The position numbers were made by a program, and so were the translations under genes. DNA of 64,000 bases from Shewanella violacea DSS12 (lineage in GTDB: Bacteria; Pseudomonadota; Gammaproteobacteria; Enterobacterales; Shewanellaceae), in NCBI RefSeq assembly GCF_000091325.1, contig NC_014012.1, positions 1,736,001 through 1,800,000 of the forward strand. The letters are read 5' to 3'. Below are positions 52,982-61,659 of the stretch, one piece after another. The notes beneath the pieces are model-generated. The model was not told the origin of the DNA. It did no database searches and saw nothing but the letters and a program-made list of their open reading frames with translations. Every line of letters begins with the position of its first letter. Within the stretch, counting starts at the first letter, position 1.

Positions 52982-54168
52982 AGTGCGTGCTCCTTTACCG
53001 TGTGGAGTAGAGCTTGTTCCACTCTCGCCTTAACACTCTCTAGCCTAAAATGGGCGTCGACATGGTGATAGCCAGCTTGAGTTATTTCGTCATAACGGGC
53101 CGGGTCCTCGATGAGTTGTGCCATGGCGTTCGCTATGGCTTGGGGATCATATGGGTTGATGAGTATCCCCAGTTTTTGCTGATTAATTATTTCGGCAGGC
53201 CCATAGCGGTCACTGGCGATGACGGCTAAACCATTAGCCATAGCTTCTATGATGACCAGACCAAAAGGCTCGGGCATTAAAGTAGGCATCAATAACACAT
53301 GGTGTTGTTGATAAACACTGTGCATGTCGTCTGTGGGAGCTAATATCTGCACCTGTTTATTCAGGTGTAATCGATGGATTTCCTGAATCATAAACTGTTT
53401 GTACTCAGGATCTATCGGGCCGATACAGGTTAAGCTAAGGTGTCTGTTTGGCATCTTAGCTAACAATAAAAAAAATGCCTGCAGGCATTGTTCAATTCCC
53501 TTTATTTGACATAAACGTCCGCAAAACAGGAAAGATGTCAGTGGTTTTTTGGGGCTTATAAGCTCAGCACCTAGCTCAGAATTCAGTTTAGTACCATTGT
53601 GTATTACTTGCACATCCCTGGCATCGAGTTGCTCTTGGATGGCCTTTCCAAACCAGTGGGAGCAAGCGATACAAGGGCCGAAATCAAATTGTCCGCCAAT
53701 CAGGCCAGGGAGCCAAGATTTCAGCTTACGTTTGAGGGCATTGATAAAGCCTGGTCGAATATAAGCCGCGGGCCAAAAGTCACCGACTTCATAGAGTTTG
53801 GCAATACCACTGTGTTGGCTGGCCAATGATGGAGCCAATGAGATATATTGCTGATTCCAGAGGTAGATAAGGTCAGGTGATAGCTGATTAATGTATTGTT
53901 GGCAGATCTGGTAGTTAGCAGTTTCAACTTGTCTCTGTTGGCGATAAGTTGGATTATCATAATCGATATAACCCAGCTCCCGATGAACATAACTCTTATT
54001 GTGCTCGCTATTGTGAGTGTTTTCACCTCTATTCCCCGTTAATACTTTTATCTGGTGCCCTTTATTGAGTAAGTATTCCACCGTATCTCTGCAGGCCAGT
54101 TCATAGCCGCCGATGTGGTAGGGGGGATAGAAATTAGTGATAATTAGGATATTGAGTTTTGTCATCAT
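52960..54168 (-). CDS. GT4 glycosyltransferase
   Basis: 402 residues. NFYPPYHIGGYELACRDTVE at the N-terminus is the usual acceptor-half start, and the donor half has LFCGRLCQIKGIEQ and EPFGLVIIEAMANG with the E-x7-E pair. Cytoplasmic; builds the repeat unit. Start overlaps the stop of the preceding small gene (ATGA-type), consistent with one operon. Confidence 0.87.
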   Translation of the reverse strand: MMTKLNILIITNFYPPYHIGGYELACRDTVEYLLNKGHQIKVLTGNRGENTHNSEHNKSYVHRELGYIDYDNPTYRQQRQVETANYQICQQYINQLSPDLIYLWNQQYISLAPSLASQHSGIAKLYEVGDFWPAAYIRPGFINALKRKLKSWLPGLIGGQFDFGPCIACSHWFGKAIQEQLDARDVQVIHNGTKLNSELGAELISPKKPLTSFLFCGRLCQIKGIEQCLQAFFLLLAKMPNRHLSLTCIGPIDPEYKQFMIQEIHRLHLNKQVQILAPTDDMHSVYQQHHVLLMPTLMPEPFGLVIIEAMANGLAVIASDRYGPAEIINQQKLGILINPYDPQAIANAMAQLIEDPARYDEITQAGYHHVDAHFRLESVKARVEQALLHTVKEHALCLAPNK

Positions 54169-54569
54169 ATGGACCTAATTAAATCTAAAAGATGAAAGTT
54201 TTCAAATAGATCTATACCAAGCAAGGATTTGATTTCGTATGCCACCCAGAAAGTGATCAAACCAGCTAGCAAGATACATAAGCCTTTGGAAAGAATGATG
54301 GTGCCGTTGGCCAGTAAACCGCTGACCATAGGTATGGCACAGTTACGTTCTCTGGATCGTGAATCGATTCCCCAGTACACCACCAGATAGAAATGTCGAA
54401 ATAACCAAAAGCTAAGCTGGAGTGATAGTAGCTTTTTACTGGGGACAGACACGGCTCGATTTAATATTTGCAGGAACTCCTGACGTTGTTGTCGAGATAA
54501 GCTGGATTCGACACTGGGAGTGAGTTGCTGATAAAAATAATTAGCATCTCTTTCGCTTGGCTTGTCCAT
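54165..54569 (-). CDS. Unknown small membrane protein of the polysaccharide operon
   Basis: 134 residues. The N-terminal half is polar and helical (SSLSRQQRQEFLQILNRAVS). Two hydrophobic segments follow, around 55-72 (LSFWLFRHFYLVVYW) and 92-118 (ILSKGLCILLAGLITFWVAY). It overlaps the Wzy gene by 29 bases and the GT4 gene by four, so it is a genuine operon member. I do not recognise the family; a role with the polymerase or flippase is only suggested by position. Confidence 0.65.
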   Translation of the reverse strand: MDKPSERDANYFYQQLTPSVESSLSRQQRQEFLQILNRAVSVPSKKLLSLQLSFWLFRHFYLVVYWGIDSRSRERNCAIPMVSGLLANGTIILSKGLCILLAGLITFWVAYEIKSLLGIDLFENFHLLDLIRSI

Positions 54570-55902
54570 TGGTCACTCCTGTTCGGGTCATTCGGTCCAT
54601 GGTGGCAATGACTGCAAATACCAACATTAGCTGATAAAAGTTATTGGTCTGTTTGAGTACCCACTCTAAGGTCGATTGCAGGTAGATGCAGGTCAGTGCA
54701 GCAATCAAGGCTATGCAGATGAATCGACTCTGAGAGCCTTTGAAGCGGAAATAGTTAATGATATTTTTGAAATAGAAGAAGAGTAAAAATGTGATAAAAA
54801 CCGCGAGATTTAGCCAGCCTGTTTCTGCTGCGACCATAAGATAAACCGTTTCCACCAGACCATGTGTTTCATCGGGGTCATCCTTGTCATACATAGGGAT
54901 GTGGGCCGAATAGGGATAGGGTGGATTAATCTTAAGAGCAAAGTTATTTAACCCCACGCCAAGGACCTTATCGTTGGCCATGTTTACCGCCGCTTTAGCG
55001 AGCTGAACTCGGGATAGCTTAGATTCTACCGGAGCCGAGATAAACCGTTCAATGATGGTGTCTGAAGCCTTGATTAACACCAGAGTGCCGGCAATCGGTA
55101 AGATGATGAGTAAGATTAAGTGGCGTTTTCTGACCTTAGTATCACTTTGTTTACTCATCATAGAGATGGTAAATACCATTAGGCTATTGAGAATAAATAG
55201 GGCTAATCCAGCACGAGATAAGGTGGCGAGTATGCAGATAGAAGCCATGCCAAAAATAGTGAACCACAGCCAACTTCGGCTCCCGGCAACATTGAGAAGA
55301 TAGGCGTGGGCCATGGCGCCGAAAATCGAAATATACATCACCAATGAGTTTTGGTGGCTGAAGGGACCGGTACATTGGAACACTCCGAGTAGGTATTTCT
55401 GCTTCATTACCGAGAGAAAAATGTAGAAGATAATGATGCCGATATTGATCATAAGCCAGTGTAGCTGCTGCTCATTTCTCAAGTAATTTGCTATGGTCCA
55501 AAAGTAGATATACATACGACACATTTTTAGAATTTCGAAGGACGAATAGATACCTATATCTGAATTAATGGTGGATAACAGGCTAAGAGAAAAATACAGC
55601 AGGTAGAGAGTAGAGCCAATTGGAAACCAGTCGATGGGTAAACGATGCCGGCGTTTAATCACTAAAGCCAACAGGATATACAGGGAAATATCCACCATGC
55701 CGAATTCAAAGCCTCTGGTCGTGCCGCGATAGGTCTCTATGGAGACGAAATTGATATCTAGCATGTCGCAGGTAAAGAATATCACCAGAAAGAACACCAG
55801 TTTTTCGCAGGATTTTGAGCGCAGGCAGCACAGATACCCCAGAGGCACGCCTACGATTAAGGTCATAAAGAAGATGAGGTACTTAAACTCAGTCATCTCC
55901 AT
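54541..55902 (-). CDS. Wzy/O-antigen-ligase-type polymerase
   Basis: 453 residues with about ten to twelve membrane segments. The large periplasmic loop carries VLGVGLNNFALKINPPYPYS then ETHGLVETVYLMVAAETGWL, the O-antigen ligase/polymerase signature (Wzy_C superfamily). It polymerises repeat units flipped by Wzx. Overlaps the next gene by 29 bases. Confidence 0.82.
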   Translation of the reverse strand: MEMTEFKYLIFFMTLIVGVPLGYLCCLRSKSCEKLVFFLVIFFTCDMLDINFVSIETYRGTTRGFEFGMVDISLYILLALVIKRRHRLPIDWFPIGSTLYLLYFSLSLLSTINSDIGIYSSFEILKMCRMYIYFWTIANYLRNEQQLHWLMINIGIIIFYIFLSVMKQKYLLGVFQCTGPFSHQNSLVMYISIFGAMAHAYLLNVAGSRSWLWFTIFGMASICILATLSRAGLALFILNSLMVFTISMMSKQSDTKVRKRHLILLIILPIAGTLVLIKASDTIIERFISAPVESKLSRVQLAKAAVNMANDKVLGVGLNNFALKINPPYPYSAHIPMYDKDDPDETHGLVETVYLMVAAETGWLNLAVFITFLLFFYFKNIINYFRFKGSQSRFICIALIAALTCIYLQSTLEWVLKQTNNFYQLMLVFAVIATMDRMTRTGVTNGQAKRKRC

Positions 55903-56204
55903 ACTCCCAGTATGATGAGCTTGGTATTTATCATCGCCAGTAAGATATGTGTGTAGGCTTGCTTACCAGACTTGTTACCTTGGCAGGTGTCATCAGCAGT
56001 TGGACTTGTGCTTAGTAGCAGGGGATTAGCATATAAAGATTTTCTGACCTGAACTATGACATTGGCAGGTGTTATCGCCTGTAATATTTTGTCGAAGGGG
56101 AAGCGAGTTAATTTAACCCAAGTTTGCTTATCTGCTGCGTTACTTTGGTAGGTGTCATCAGCAGAATATTCTGGGGGTAATATAAGCAAGTTAAGCGTAT
56201 GCAT
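55893..56204 (-). CDS. Doubtful repeat-containing ORF between wza and wzy
   Basis: 103 codons filling the 312-base gap between the Wza and Wzy genes. No signal or domain is recognised. The DNA holds about four diverged copies of a GATGACACCTGCCAA-like unit roughly 40-80 bases apart, giving peptide echoes ADDTYQSNAADKQ and ADDTCQGNKSGKQ. The frame may be a by-product of these repeats rather than a protein gene, although it overlaps the Wzy start by ten bases as operon genes do. Confidence 0.35.
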   Translation of the reverse strand: MHTLNLLILPPEYSADDTYQSNAADKQTWVKLTRFPFDKILQAITPANVIVQVRKSLYANPLLLSTSPTADDTCQGNKSGKQAYTHILLAMINTKLIILGVWR

Positions 56205-56215
56205 GGCCGCTTACC

Positions 56216-57289
56216 TTAGTGTATTTTTTGATATTGGTGATAGCCTCGGTCGACCAAAAATCCGGCCAAGACGGCTTCAAGAGTTGGCATTAACTGGGCG
56301 AGTAATACATTCCATGAGCCAATCATACTCTTGGGCACATAAACCAAATCATTGGGTTGGATCATAAAGTCGCGAGTTTCTCCTCGGAAAATCTTGTCTA
56401 TGTTGACCTTATAGACTCGGGGATGTTTGATATTGCCGCGGATAACCAGTATATGACTGTTAGCGTTATCTAATAAGCCTTCGGCTCTCGATACCAATCG
56501 CCCTAGGGTCATGTGTTCACTGTAGCCGTAATAACTGGGTTTATTGATTTCTCCTGTGATAAAGACCTCCTGATTCATGGAGGAAGCTATGTAGACGTAA
56601 TCACCATCTATCAAGGGAACATTGTGATGCATGTTACCTTTATGAATAAGCTTTGATAAATTAACGGGTAATAGCTTTTCTCCCCTTTGGATGTATGAGT
56701 GTTCAAGATCCGCCAATTCGATGGTATTGTCGTCAAACACACCGGTGGAGAAGCCGCCAGCCAGGCCGATGGCTTCGGCGGCCTTAAGTGAACCATCGAA
56801 GAAATATACGCCGGGGTGAAAGACTTTTCCTATGATAGTGATGGATGCACTGCGCATGTCATAGGGCATCAGCGTCACCTTAGGAAAATTAATATAACGC
56901 TGTAATTTTTCCTCTATTAGGGCGGTGGCCTGTGGCACGGTTTTGCCTGCAATTTGAACATCACCGATAAGCTTAAAGGTCAGACTGCCATCGAGTTTTA
57001 CTATCGCCACTTCAGTGTCTAAATCAGGCTCGCCATAAACAAAAATATTAAATTTATCCCCGGCTGAAATCTCATAGATACCTGGCTTCACAAGGTGCAA
57101 TTGAGTCAACTCATGCTTGATGCGCTGTTGAGAAATATGCAGGGGCTCATCTAAGGTTTCTACGTCTGCAATTTGTGGTAACTCTATGGGTAATTCCTGG
57201 GGTGGCTGTTTACTCAGGCCCAGGCTGGTACAGCCGCATAATAAAAAAGTCAGTGCGAATGCTTTGTTGAACAGGATAAAGTTATGCAT
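56216..57289 (-). CDS. Wza-type polysaccharide export lipoprotein
   Basis: 357 residues from the ATG at 57289, chosen because it gives a lipoprotein signal (lipobox LLCGC) and overlaps the previous stop codon; a longer frame from 57328 masks the signal. Poly_export domain GIYEISAGDKFNIFVYGEPD followed by SLBB-type domains (SITIIGKVFHPGVYFFDG and EVFITGEINKPSYYGY). A C-terminal segment IGSWNVLLAQLMPTLEAVLA could be the membrane-spanning helix. It forms the outer-membrane channel for the polymer. Confidence 0.9.
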   Translation of the reverse strand: MHNFILFNKAFALTFLLCGCTSLGLSKQPPQELPIELPQIADVETLDEPLHISQQRIKHELTQLHLVKPGIYEISAGDKFNIFVYGEPDLDTEVAIVKLDGSLTFKLIGDVQIAGKTVPQATALIEEKLQRYINFPKVTLMPYDMRSASITIIGKVFHPGVYFFDGSLKAAEAIGLAGGFSTGVFDDNTIELADLEHSYIQRGEKLLPVNLSKLIHKGNMHHNVPLIDGDYVYIASSMNQEVFITGEINKPSYYGYSEHMTLGRLVSRAEGLLDNANSHILVIRGNIKHPRVYKVNIDKIFRGETRDFMIQPNDLVYVPKSMIGSWNVLLAQLMPTLEAVLAGFLVDRGYHQYQKIH

Positions 57290-57866
57290 GGTAGATATCC
57301 TTAGGCACTTGATTGAGTAAGATCCCAATGGGTTTTATATTCTTTTCGTTCAAATAGTTAGTTACCCGGTTGAGGCTGTCTTTTCGTGTGAACAGACTTT
57401 TTGCTATCAATATAATCGCCGCGGGTGAGTTGTTGATCACGCTGTAGAGTTGTAAATGACGCTGGGCAGGAAACAGCTCCCAGATAACCACATCATAGTT
57501 CTGGGATATGGTGTCGAGAGTGATGTTGAAACCGGCTTTATCCAGGTAGTTTAAGTAAATCTTTTGGTCGTATACGAAGTAAGCATGGTCGATGCCATGA
57601 GCTATGGTGAGGGGGTGCCATTGGGTTCTCTTGTCCGTAGATGAACGGGTTAAGCACAGCTTCATCGACACCATCACTTTCTTCGACAGACTCTATATAC
57701 AGGACTCGCTTTCCCTGATGCAGATAAAGTTCGGTAAGGGCATTGGCTATAGTGGATTTACCTTCGTGCTCGTGGGTGCCACTTAAGGTGATCAGTTTAC
57801 TTTGCTGGTTAGTCTCACTTATTAGTTGCTCTAGATACAGAAGAAACCCTGAAACGCGCTGAATAG
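57282..57866 (-). pseudogene. P-loop tyrosine-kinase-like module, apparently split by frameshifts
   Basis: In one frame (57906 down to 57538) the protein reads LEQLISETNQQSKLITL and then Walker A GTHEHEGKSTIANAL, followed by KRVLYIES. This is the P-loop of a CpsD/Wzc-type BY-kinase, but the frame has no ATG, GTG or TTG start. The rest of the domain (HGIDHAYFVYDQKIY, DVVIWELFPAQRHLQ, GILLNQVPKDIYHA) lies in another frame (57677-57282). Losing one base from the G5 run at 57611-57615 would join them. A second frame change near 57840-57870 separates the P-loop from the Wzz-like protein, suggesting an ancestral Wzc-like fusion. No C-terminal Tyr cluster is visible. Sequencing error cannot be excluded. 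Confidence 0.6.
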
Positions 57867-59278
57867 TGGCAGTCTTCGACGGTATCTTTATCGGGAAGAA
57901 TACCGATTAAACGTGTCGGGTCTATGTCATTACGTGTCTTCACACTCGGGTCAAAAACAACTCTAGCAAGCAGAACCAAGGTGCTAATGGTAAAACCTAA
58001 GGCACCGGCTGCACCAGCAATGAGTTTTCGATATGAGCGCTCAGGGTACTTGGGAGGAAGTGCATCTTCGATGATTTCAAAGTCACTGATATTCGATTCG
58101 AGGGCGAGTTTCGAGTCGGTGACTCGGCCTTCCAACGTGCTGACCAGGTTACGATATTCAATCATCTGATCTCTATGACGTTGGTAGTCCTGTCTTAGTC
58201 CATTTAAGCGTAACAGGCTGTCTTTGGTATTATTGATGGCTAGGCGATAATCGGCTAATGCCTGATCTGAGACATAGAGGTCAAACTCATAATGAATCTT
58301 CTCCAATTCAAGTTCCAGGTAGAGGGGGTTTTGGCCATAGATCTTAGTATCTGTCTGGCTAGTGAGCACCTTGTCATCAGCATTAGTTTGAAAGGAGGCT
58401 ATTTTCTGTTCCATTGCCATGACTTTGGGATTCTGGGAGGTATATCTGAGTTTTAGTAGTTGTAGTGTCTCACGCAGTTCACTAATACGGCTCAGAGCGG
58501 CACCTGCAACCACAGTTTCCAGGGGGATCTCCTTGGGTATGGTGGCGAGCTTTGAAATAGTCGCCTTCAGCTTGGCTCTTTTTTCGCTGGTGGAAACTTG
58601 GCTTTCAATGTATTTAATTTCCAGAGTCTGTATTTTATGATAGTTAGATATCATCTGTTCATTAAATGACACTAAATTGTGCTTTTGTCTGAAATTTGCT
58701 TCCGCTTGTTGCGCTGTAATGAGTGCTTCTCGGCTGGTAGAAAGTTCCTTGAGGAAGTAACTATTTACTTTTCGTGCTGCTGAGTTCTGTACGCTTGAAT
58801 AGGACTCAAGAAATACTGCACTGACGGTGTTCGACACCTTGACCGCCATTTCTGGCTGCTGCCAGGTGGCGGTGATGTTGATAATATCAGAACGATTACC
58901 TCGACTGATGTCTATGCTGTCGTATAAGTCTTGGGGAGTGAGTGACAGCTCCAGTTGTTCGATGACCCTCAGCAGATGGTCCCTGACCAATATTGTTTGC
59001 ATTATGGTATTGAAGTCAATTTGCAGATACAGGTAAGGGATGTCCGCTTGTGATGACATGTTTTTCTGATGGCGAATAATGATGGTGTTGGCTTTCCAAC
59101 TGTCTTGAATGAATGTTTTGGCCATGAGAAAGGCTAAGGCAGCACACAATATGGCGACCATAAATGGCAACCATATTTTGCCTTTCAGTTGCGACCAAAG
59201 CAGGCTCAAGTCAATATTCAGACCATTGGTTTCTGTTTGATCGTCATCTGCTGTAGAGAATTCAGATACCAAGCTCAT
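57815..59278 (-). CDS. Wzz/GNVR-type polysaccharide co-polymerase
   Basis: 487 residues. Membrane segment at about 34-52, a long periplasmic coiled-coil region (about 160-390) and a second membrane segment near 430-447 (AGAAGALGFTISTLVLLAR), followed by a cytoplasmic tail ending DPTRLIGILPDKDTVED. This is the Wzz topology that sets chain length with Wza and Wzy. The tail runs into the P-loop module in a shifted frame, so it may once have been the first half of a Wzc protein. Overlaps the previous gene by 17 bases. Confidence 0.87.
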   Translation of the reverse strand: MSLVSEFSTADDDQTETNGLNIDLSLLWSQLKGKIWLPFMVAILCAALAFLMAKTFIQDSWKANTIIIRHQKNMSSQADIPYLYLQIDFNTIMQTILVRDHLLRVIEQLELSLTPQDLYDSIDISRGNRSDIINITATWQQPEMAVKVSNTVSAVFLESYSSVQNSAARKVNSYFLKELSTSREALITAQQAEANFRQKHNLVSFNEQMISNYHKIQTLEIKYIESQVSTSEKRAKLKATISKLATIPKEIPLETVVAGAALSRISELRETLQLLKLRYTSQNPKVMAMEQKIASFQTNADDKVLTSQTDTKIYGQNPLYLELELEKIHYEFDLYVSDQALADYRLAINNTKDSLLRLNGLRQDYQRHRDQMIEYRNLVSTLEGRVTDSKLALESNISDFEIIEDALPPKYPERSYRKLIAGAAGALGFTISTLVLLARVVFDPSVKTRNDIDPTRLIGILPDKDTVEDCHYSARFRVSSVSRATNK

Positions 59279-60404
59279 ACTCGATTATCCCGCGAATATC
59301 AGTGATACTTTCTACTTTGGCTTTAATGGGTTTATTGGCGGCTATCATGGCATATGAATCCTTGTCTCCTGGGTGATAGCCATGCATTCCAGGAATGGAT
59401 TTAAGTCCCATGTAACATGGGGTTATCAACATACCTGGCTCCATTAAAAACATCAGTTCTCCAAATCTATGGTCGTCGAAATAGACATGCATCTGCTTCA
59501 ATTCATCGTCTTCTACGATAGTGCCGTGGTCTTGTTCTTCGAGGACTTTGCGAATGATGGTTTCAGCATTCAGGGTGATAAACCAAAATCGTGCCATGGT
59601 GGAGTCGTACATGGCGACATAGTCTTTACCGTACTCAAGTCCGGTCGCCTTTATAGAAGGGATGAGGTCGATATCACCGGTGACGTCTTTCATGCCGTGG
59701 TCGGAGATGATGTAAAGTGCCACTTCATCGTATTGGCCTTGTGCCAGTTCATACAGGGAGCGTATTTGCTGGTCTAACCAAGCTATGTGCTTTTTAACTG
59801 CGGGGTGCTTGGTACCATGTTGGTGCATGATGCCATCGAGTCTGGGCAGATAGACATAGTTAAATCGGCTCTCACCTTTTTCGATTTCATGGCGATTACT
59901 TGCCAAGATCTCTTGTTCACTATGACGCCAATTCGAACAGTAATAAGGAATTTTTTTGTCTACACACCAGTCGAATATGGTATCTGTGGCCAAGATGCCA
60001 CCGGGGACGAAATAGTCGCGCTTTTCCAGATAATCAAAATAGGGCAGATGGGCAAAAGGCACCGAATACATCTCAAAATAGCCAGTGTAGCCGTATACCT
60101 TGGCCATGGCCTTACTCAACCAGTGGCGTACGCGGCCACGGTCGAAAATTGAACTTGGTAGCAGTGCCAGATACTTGAAGGCTTTAAATGGGGATGCTTC
60201 TGGGTTGTAGTTAAAGCATGACCAGTGAGTGTGTTCGTCAGGAAAGCGCCCCGTGAGGATGGAAGGGTCGGCTCCAGATGAAAAGCCAAAGGTAGTTTGT
60301 AGTGGATGTGCATCTTGAATTATCCCTTCAAGAAATCCATAGCGCTGATATATCTCCCAGCCAAATGCATCAATAAATGTAAAAAGAGTCAGTTTCTTCT
60401 TCAT
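59262..60404 (-). CDS. Alkaline-phosphatase-superfamily phosphodiesterase-like protein
   Basis: 380 residues, no signal peptide, so cytoplasmic as read. Metal and nucleophile positions of the type I phosphodiesterase/nucleotide pyrophosphatase fold are visible: Asp in FTFIDAFGWEIY, a Ser/Thr nucleophile in FGFSSGADPSILTG, ISDHGMKDVTGD and HGYHPGDKDSYAMI. Such a protein in a Wzx/Wzy locus is uncommon in textbook clusters; it could hydrolyse a phosphodiester or transfer a phospho-substituent onto the glycan. It overlaps both neighbours (35 and 17 bases), so it belongs to the operon. Confidence 0.75.
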   Translation of the reverse strand: MKKKLTLFTFIDAFGWEIYQRYGFLEGIIQDAHPLQTTFGFSSGADPSILTGRFPDEHTHWSCFNYNPEASPFKAFKYLALLPSSIFDRGRVRHWLSKAMAKVYGYTGYFEMYSVPFAHLPYFDYLEKRDYFVPGGILATDTIFDWCVDKKIPYYCSNWRHSEQEILASNRHEIEKGESRFNYVYLPRLDGIMHQHGTKHPAVKKHIAWLDQQIRSLYELAQGQYDEVALYIISDHGMKDVTGDIDLIPSIKATGLEYGKDYVAMYDSTMARFWFITLNAETIIRKVLEEQDHGTIVEDDELKQMHVYFDDHRFGELMFLMEPGMLITPCYMGLKSIPGMHGYHPGDKDSYAMIAANKPIKAKVESITDIRGIIEYELGI

Positions 60405-61617
60405 GGGCTTTGCTCCAGATCTTGTTGGAATTCTCCTGATAATACCTACTCAATCGTCGTGCCAAATGTTCCCAGTTATAATTTTCTCTAACAAACTCAG
60501 CGCCTTGAGTCGATATTTTGAGTGAGAACCTTAAGTCCTCTAAGGTTTTAAAAATACTATTCGCAAATTGGGAGGCATTGTCGGCGTAGCAAATATGTTG
60601 TTGATCGCATAATGCCAAGCCTTGTGCCCCCACCCGAGTACTGACTACAGGTCGCTCCATGGCTAGGGCTTCCACCAGTTTTAATCGTGTACCACCGCCG
60701 ATACGAAGGGGACAAATATAGACGTCAGCCATGGCGTAATAGGGACGAATATCAGGCACTTCACCTGTCACTACGACTCGCTCACCATCCTGCCAACTGT
60801 AGACTTCAGCCGTTGGTCTGGTACCTACGATAAGTAATTTGGCGTTAGGGAGCTTAGCTAATATCAGCGGCCATATTTTCTGCATAAACCAGCGCATGCC
60901 ATCCACATTAGGTGGGTAGTCCATGGTGCCGGTAAAGACTAAGGTTGGATGGCTATTAACGGGTTTCTGTTGTGGATGAAAATAATGCCTGTCGAAACCA
61001 TTCTCTAATACCAAAGGAGGGGGAGTCGCTTGTAGGTGTCGTAGCAGATAGTTCTTATCTTCCGTCGAACACACTACATGTAGCGGGAATCGAGTATTGA
61101 GTCGCCTTTCAAATACGCGGGTTTTAAGGATATTCTCGATGGCGGACAGACGTCGTTTCCAACCTGATAAGTAAGGCAGTTGCTCCAATTGAAATTCGCT
61201 ATCGACCCGACTATGGTCGTTAACTAACGGGCATTGGCAGTCTATGACTTGAAAATATTGGGTCATACAGGTGTCAATACAATGCACCAGTTCAAATGCG
61301 TTAGATTGGATCAGCTCCTGGAGTGCATGACAGGCTTCAGTGTCAAACCAGCGGTGCATGGTATCGGGTGTAGGGTCAAATAATCGCTCAGACAAGGACC
61401 GCCAGGGTTTCAATCTTATGGGCCGAGTGTAGAGTTGGTCTAAAGGTAAGACTGACCGTAATTCATTGCCTCTGGTGACTTCTTCGTCGTTATGGGTGAG
61501 GCTAAACAAGATGACTTCATGCTCGTTGCAGATAGCCTTAAGTAGATTAAACACACGTTGGTGTGTTCCGCAATTGAGCGGATAGGGAATATAAGGCGTT
61601 ACAAAGAGTATTTTCAT
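60370..61617 (-). CDS. GT4 glycosyltransferase (Stp1/EpsH-associated type)
   Basis: 415 residues. KILFVTPYIPYPLNCGTHQR at the start and donor-half blocks MADVYICPLRIGGGTRLKLV and EALAMERPVVSTRVGAQGL. The sequence reminds me of the GT4 group described with PEP-CTERM/exosortase systems, but no exosortase is present in this window. Cytoplasmic; sugar unknown. Confidence 0.85.
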   Translation of the reverse strand: MKILFVTPYIPYPLNCGTHQRVFNLLKAICNEHEVILFSLTHNDEEVTRGNELRSVLPLDQLYTRPIRLKPWRSLSERLFDPTPDTMHRWFDTEACHALQELIQSNAFELVHCIDTCMTQYFQVIDCQCPLVNDHSRVDSEFQLEQLPYLSGWKRRLSAIENILKTRVFERRLNTRFPLHVVCSTEDKNYLLRHLQATPPPLVLENGFDRHYFHPQQKPVNSHPTLVFTGTMDYPPNVDGMRWFMQKIWPLILAKLPNAKLLIVGTRPTAEVYSWQDGERVVVTGEVPDIRPYYAMADVYICPLRIGGGTRLKLVEALAMERPVVSTRVGAQGLALCDQQHICYADNASQFANSIFKTLEDLRFSLKISTQGAEFVRENYNWEHLARRLSRYYQENSNKIWSKAHEEETDSFYIY

Positions 61618-61659
61618 ACTGATTTCCTTGTCTCGATAATCTTGAGTCCGTTTAAATGC

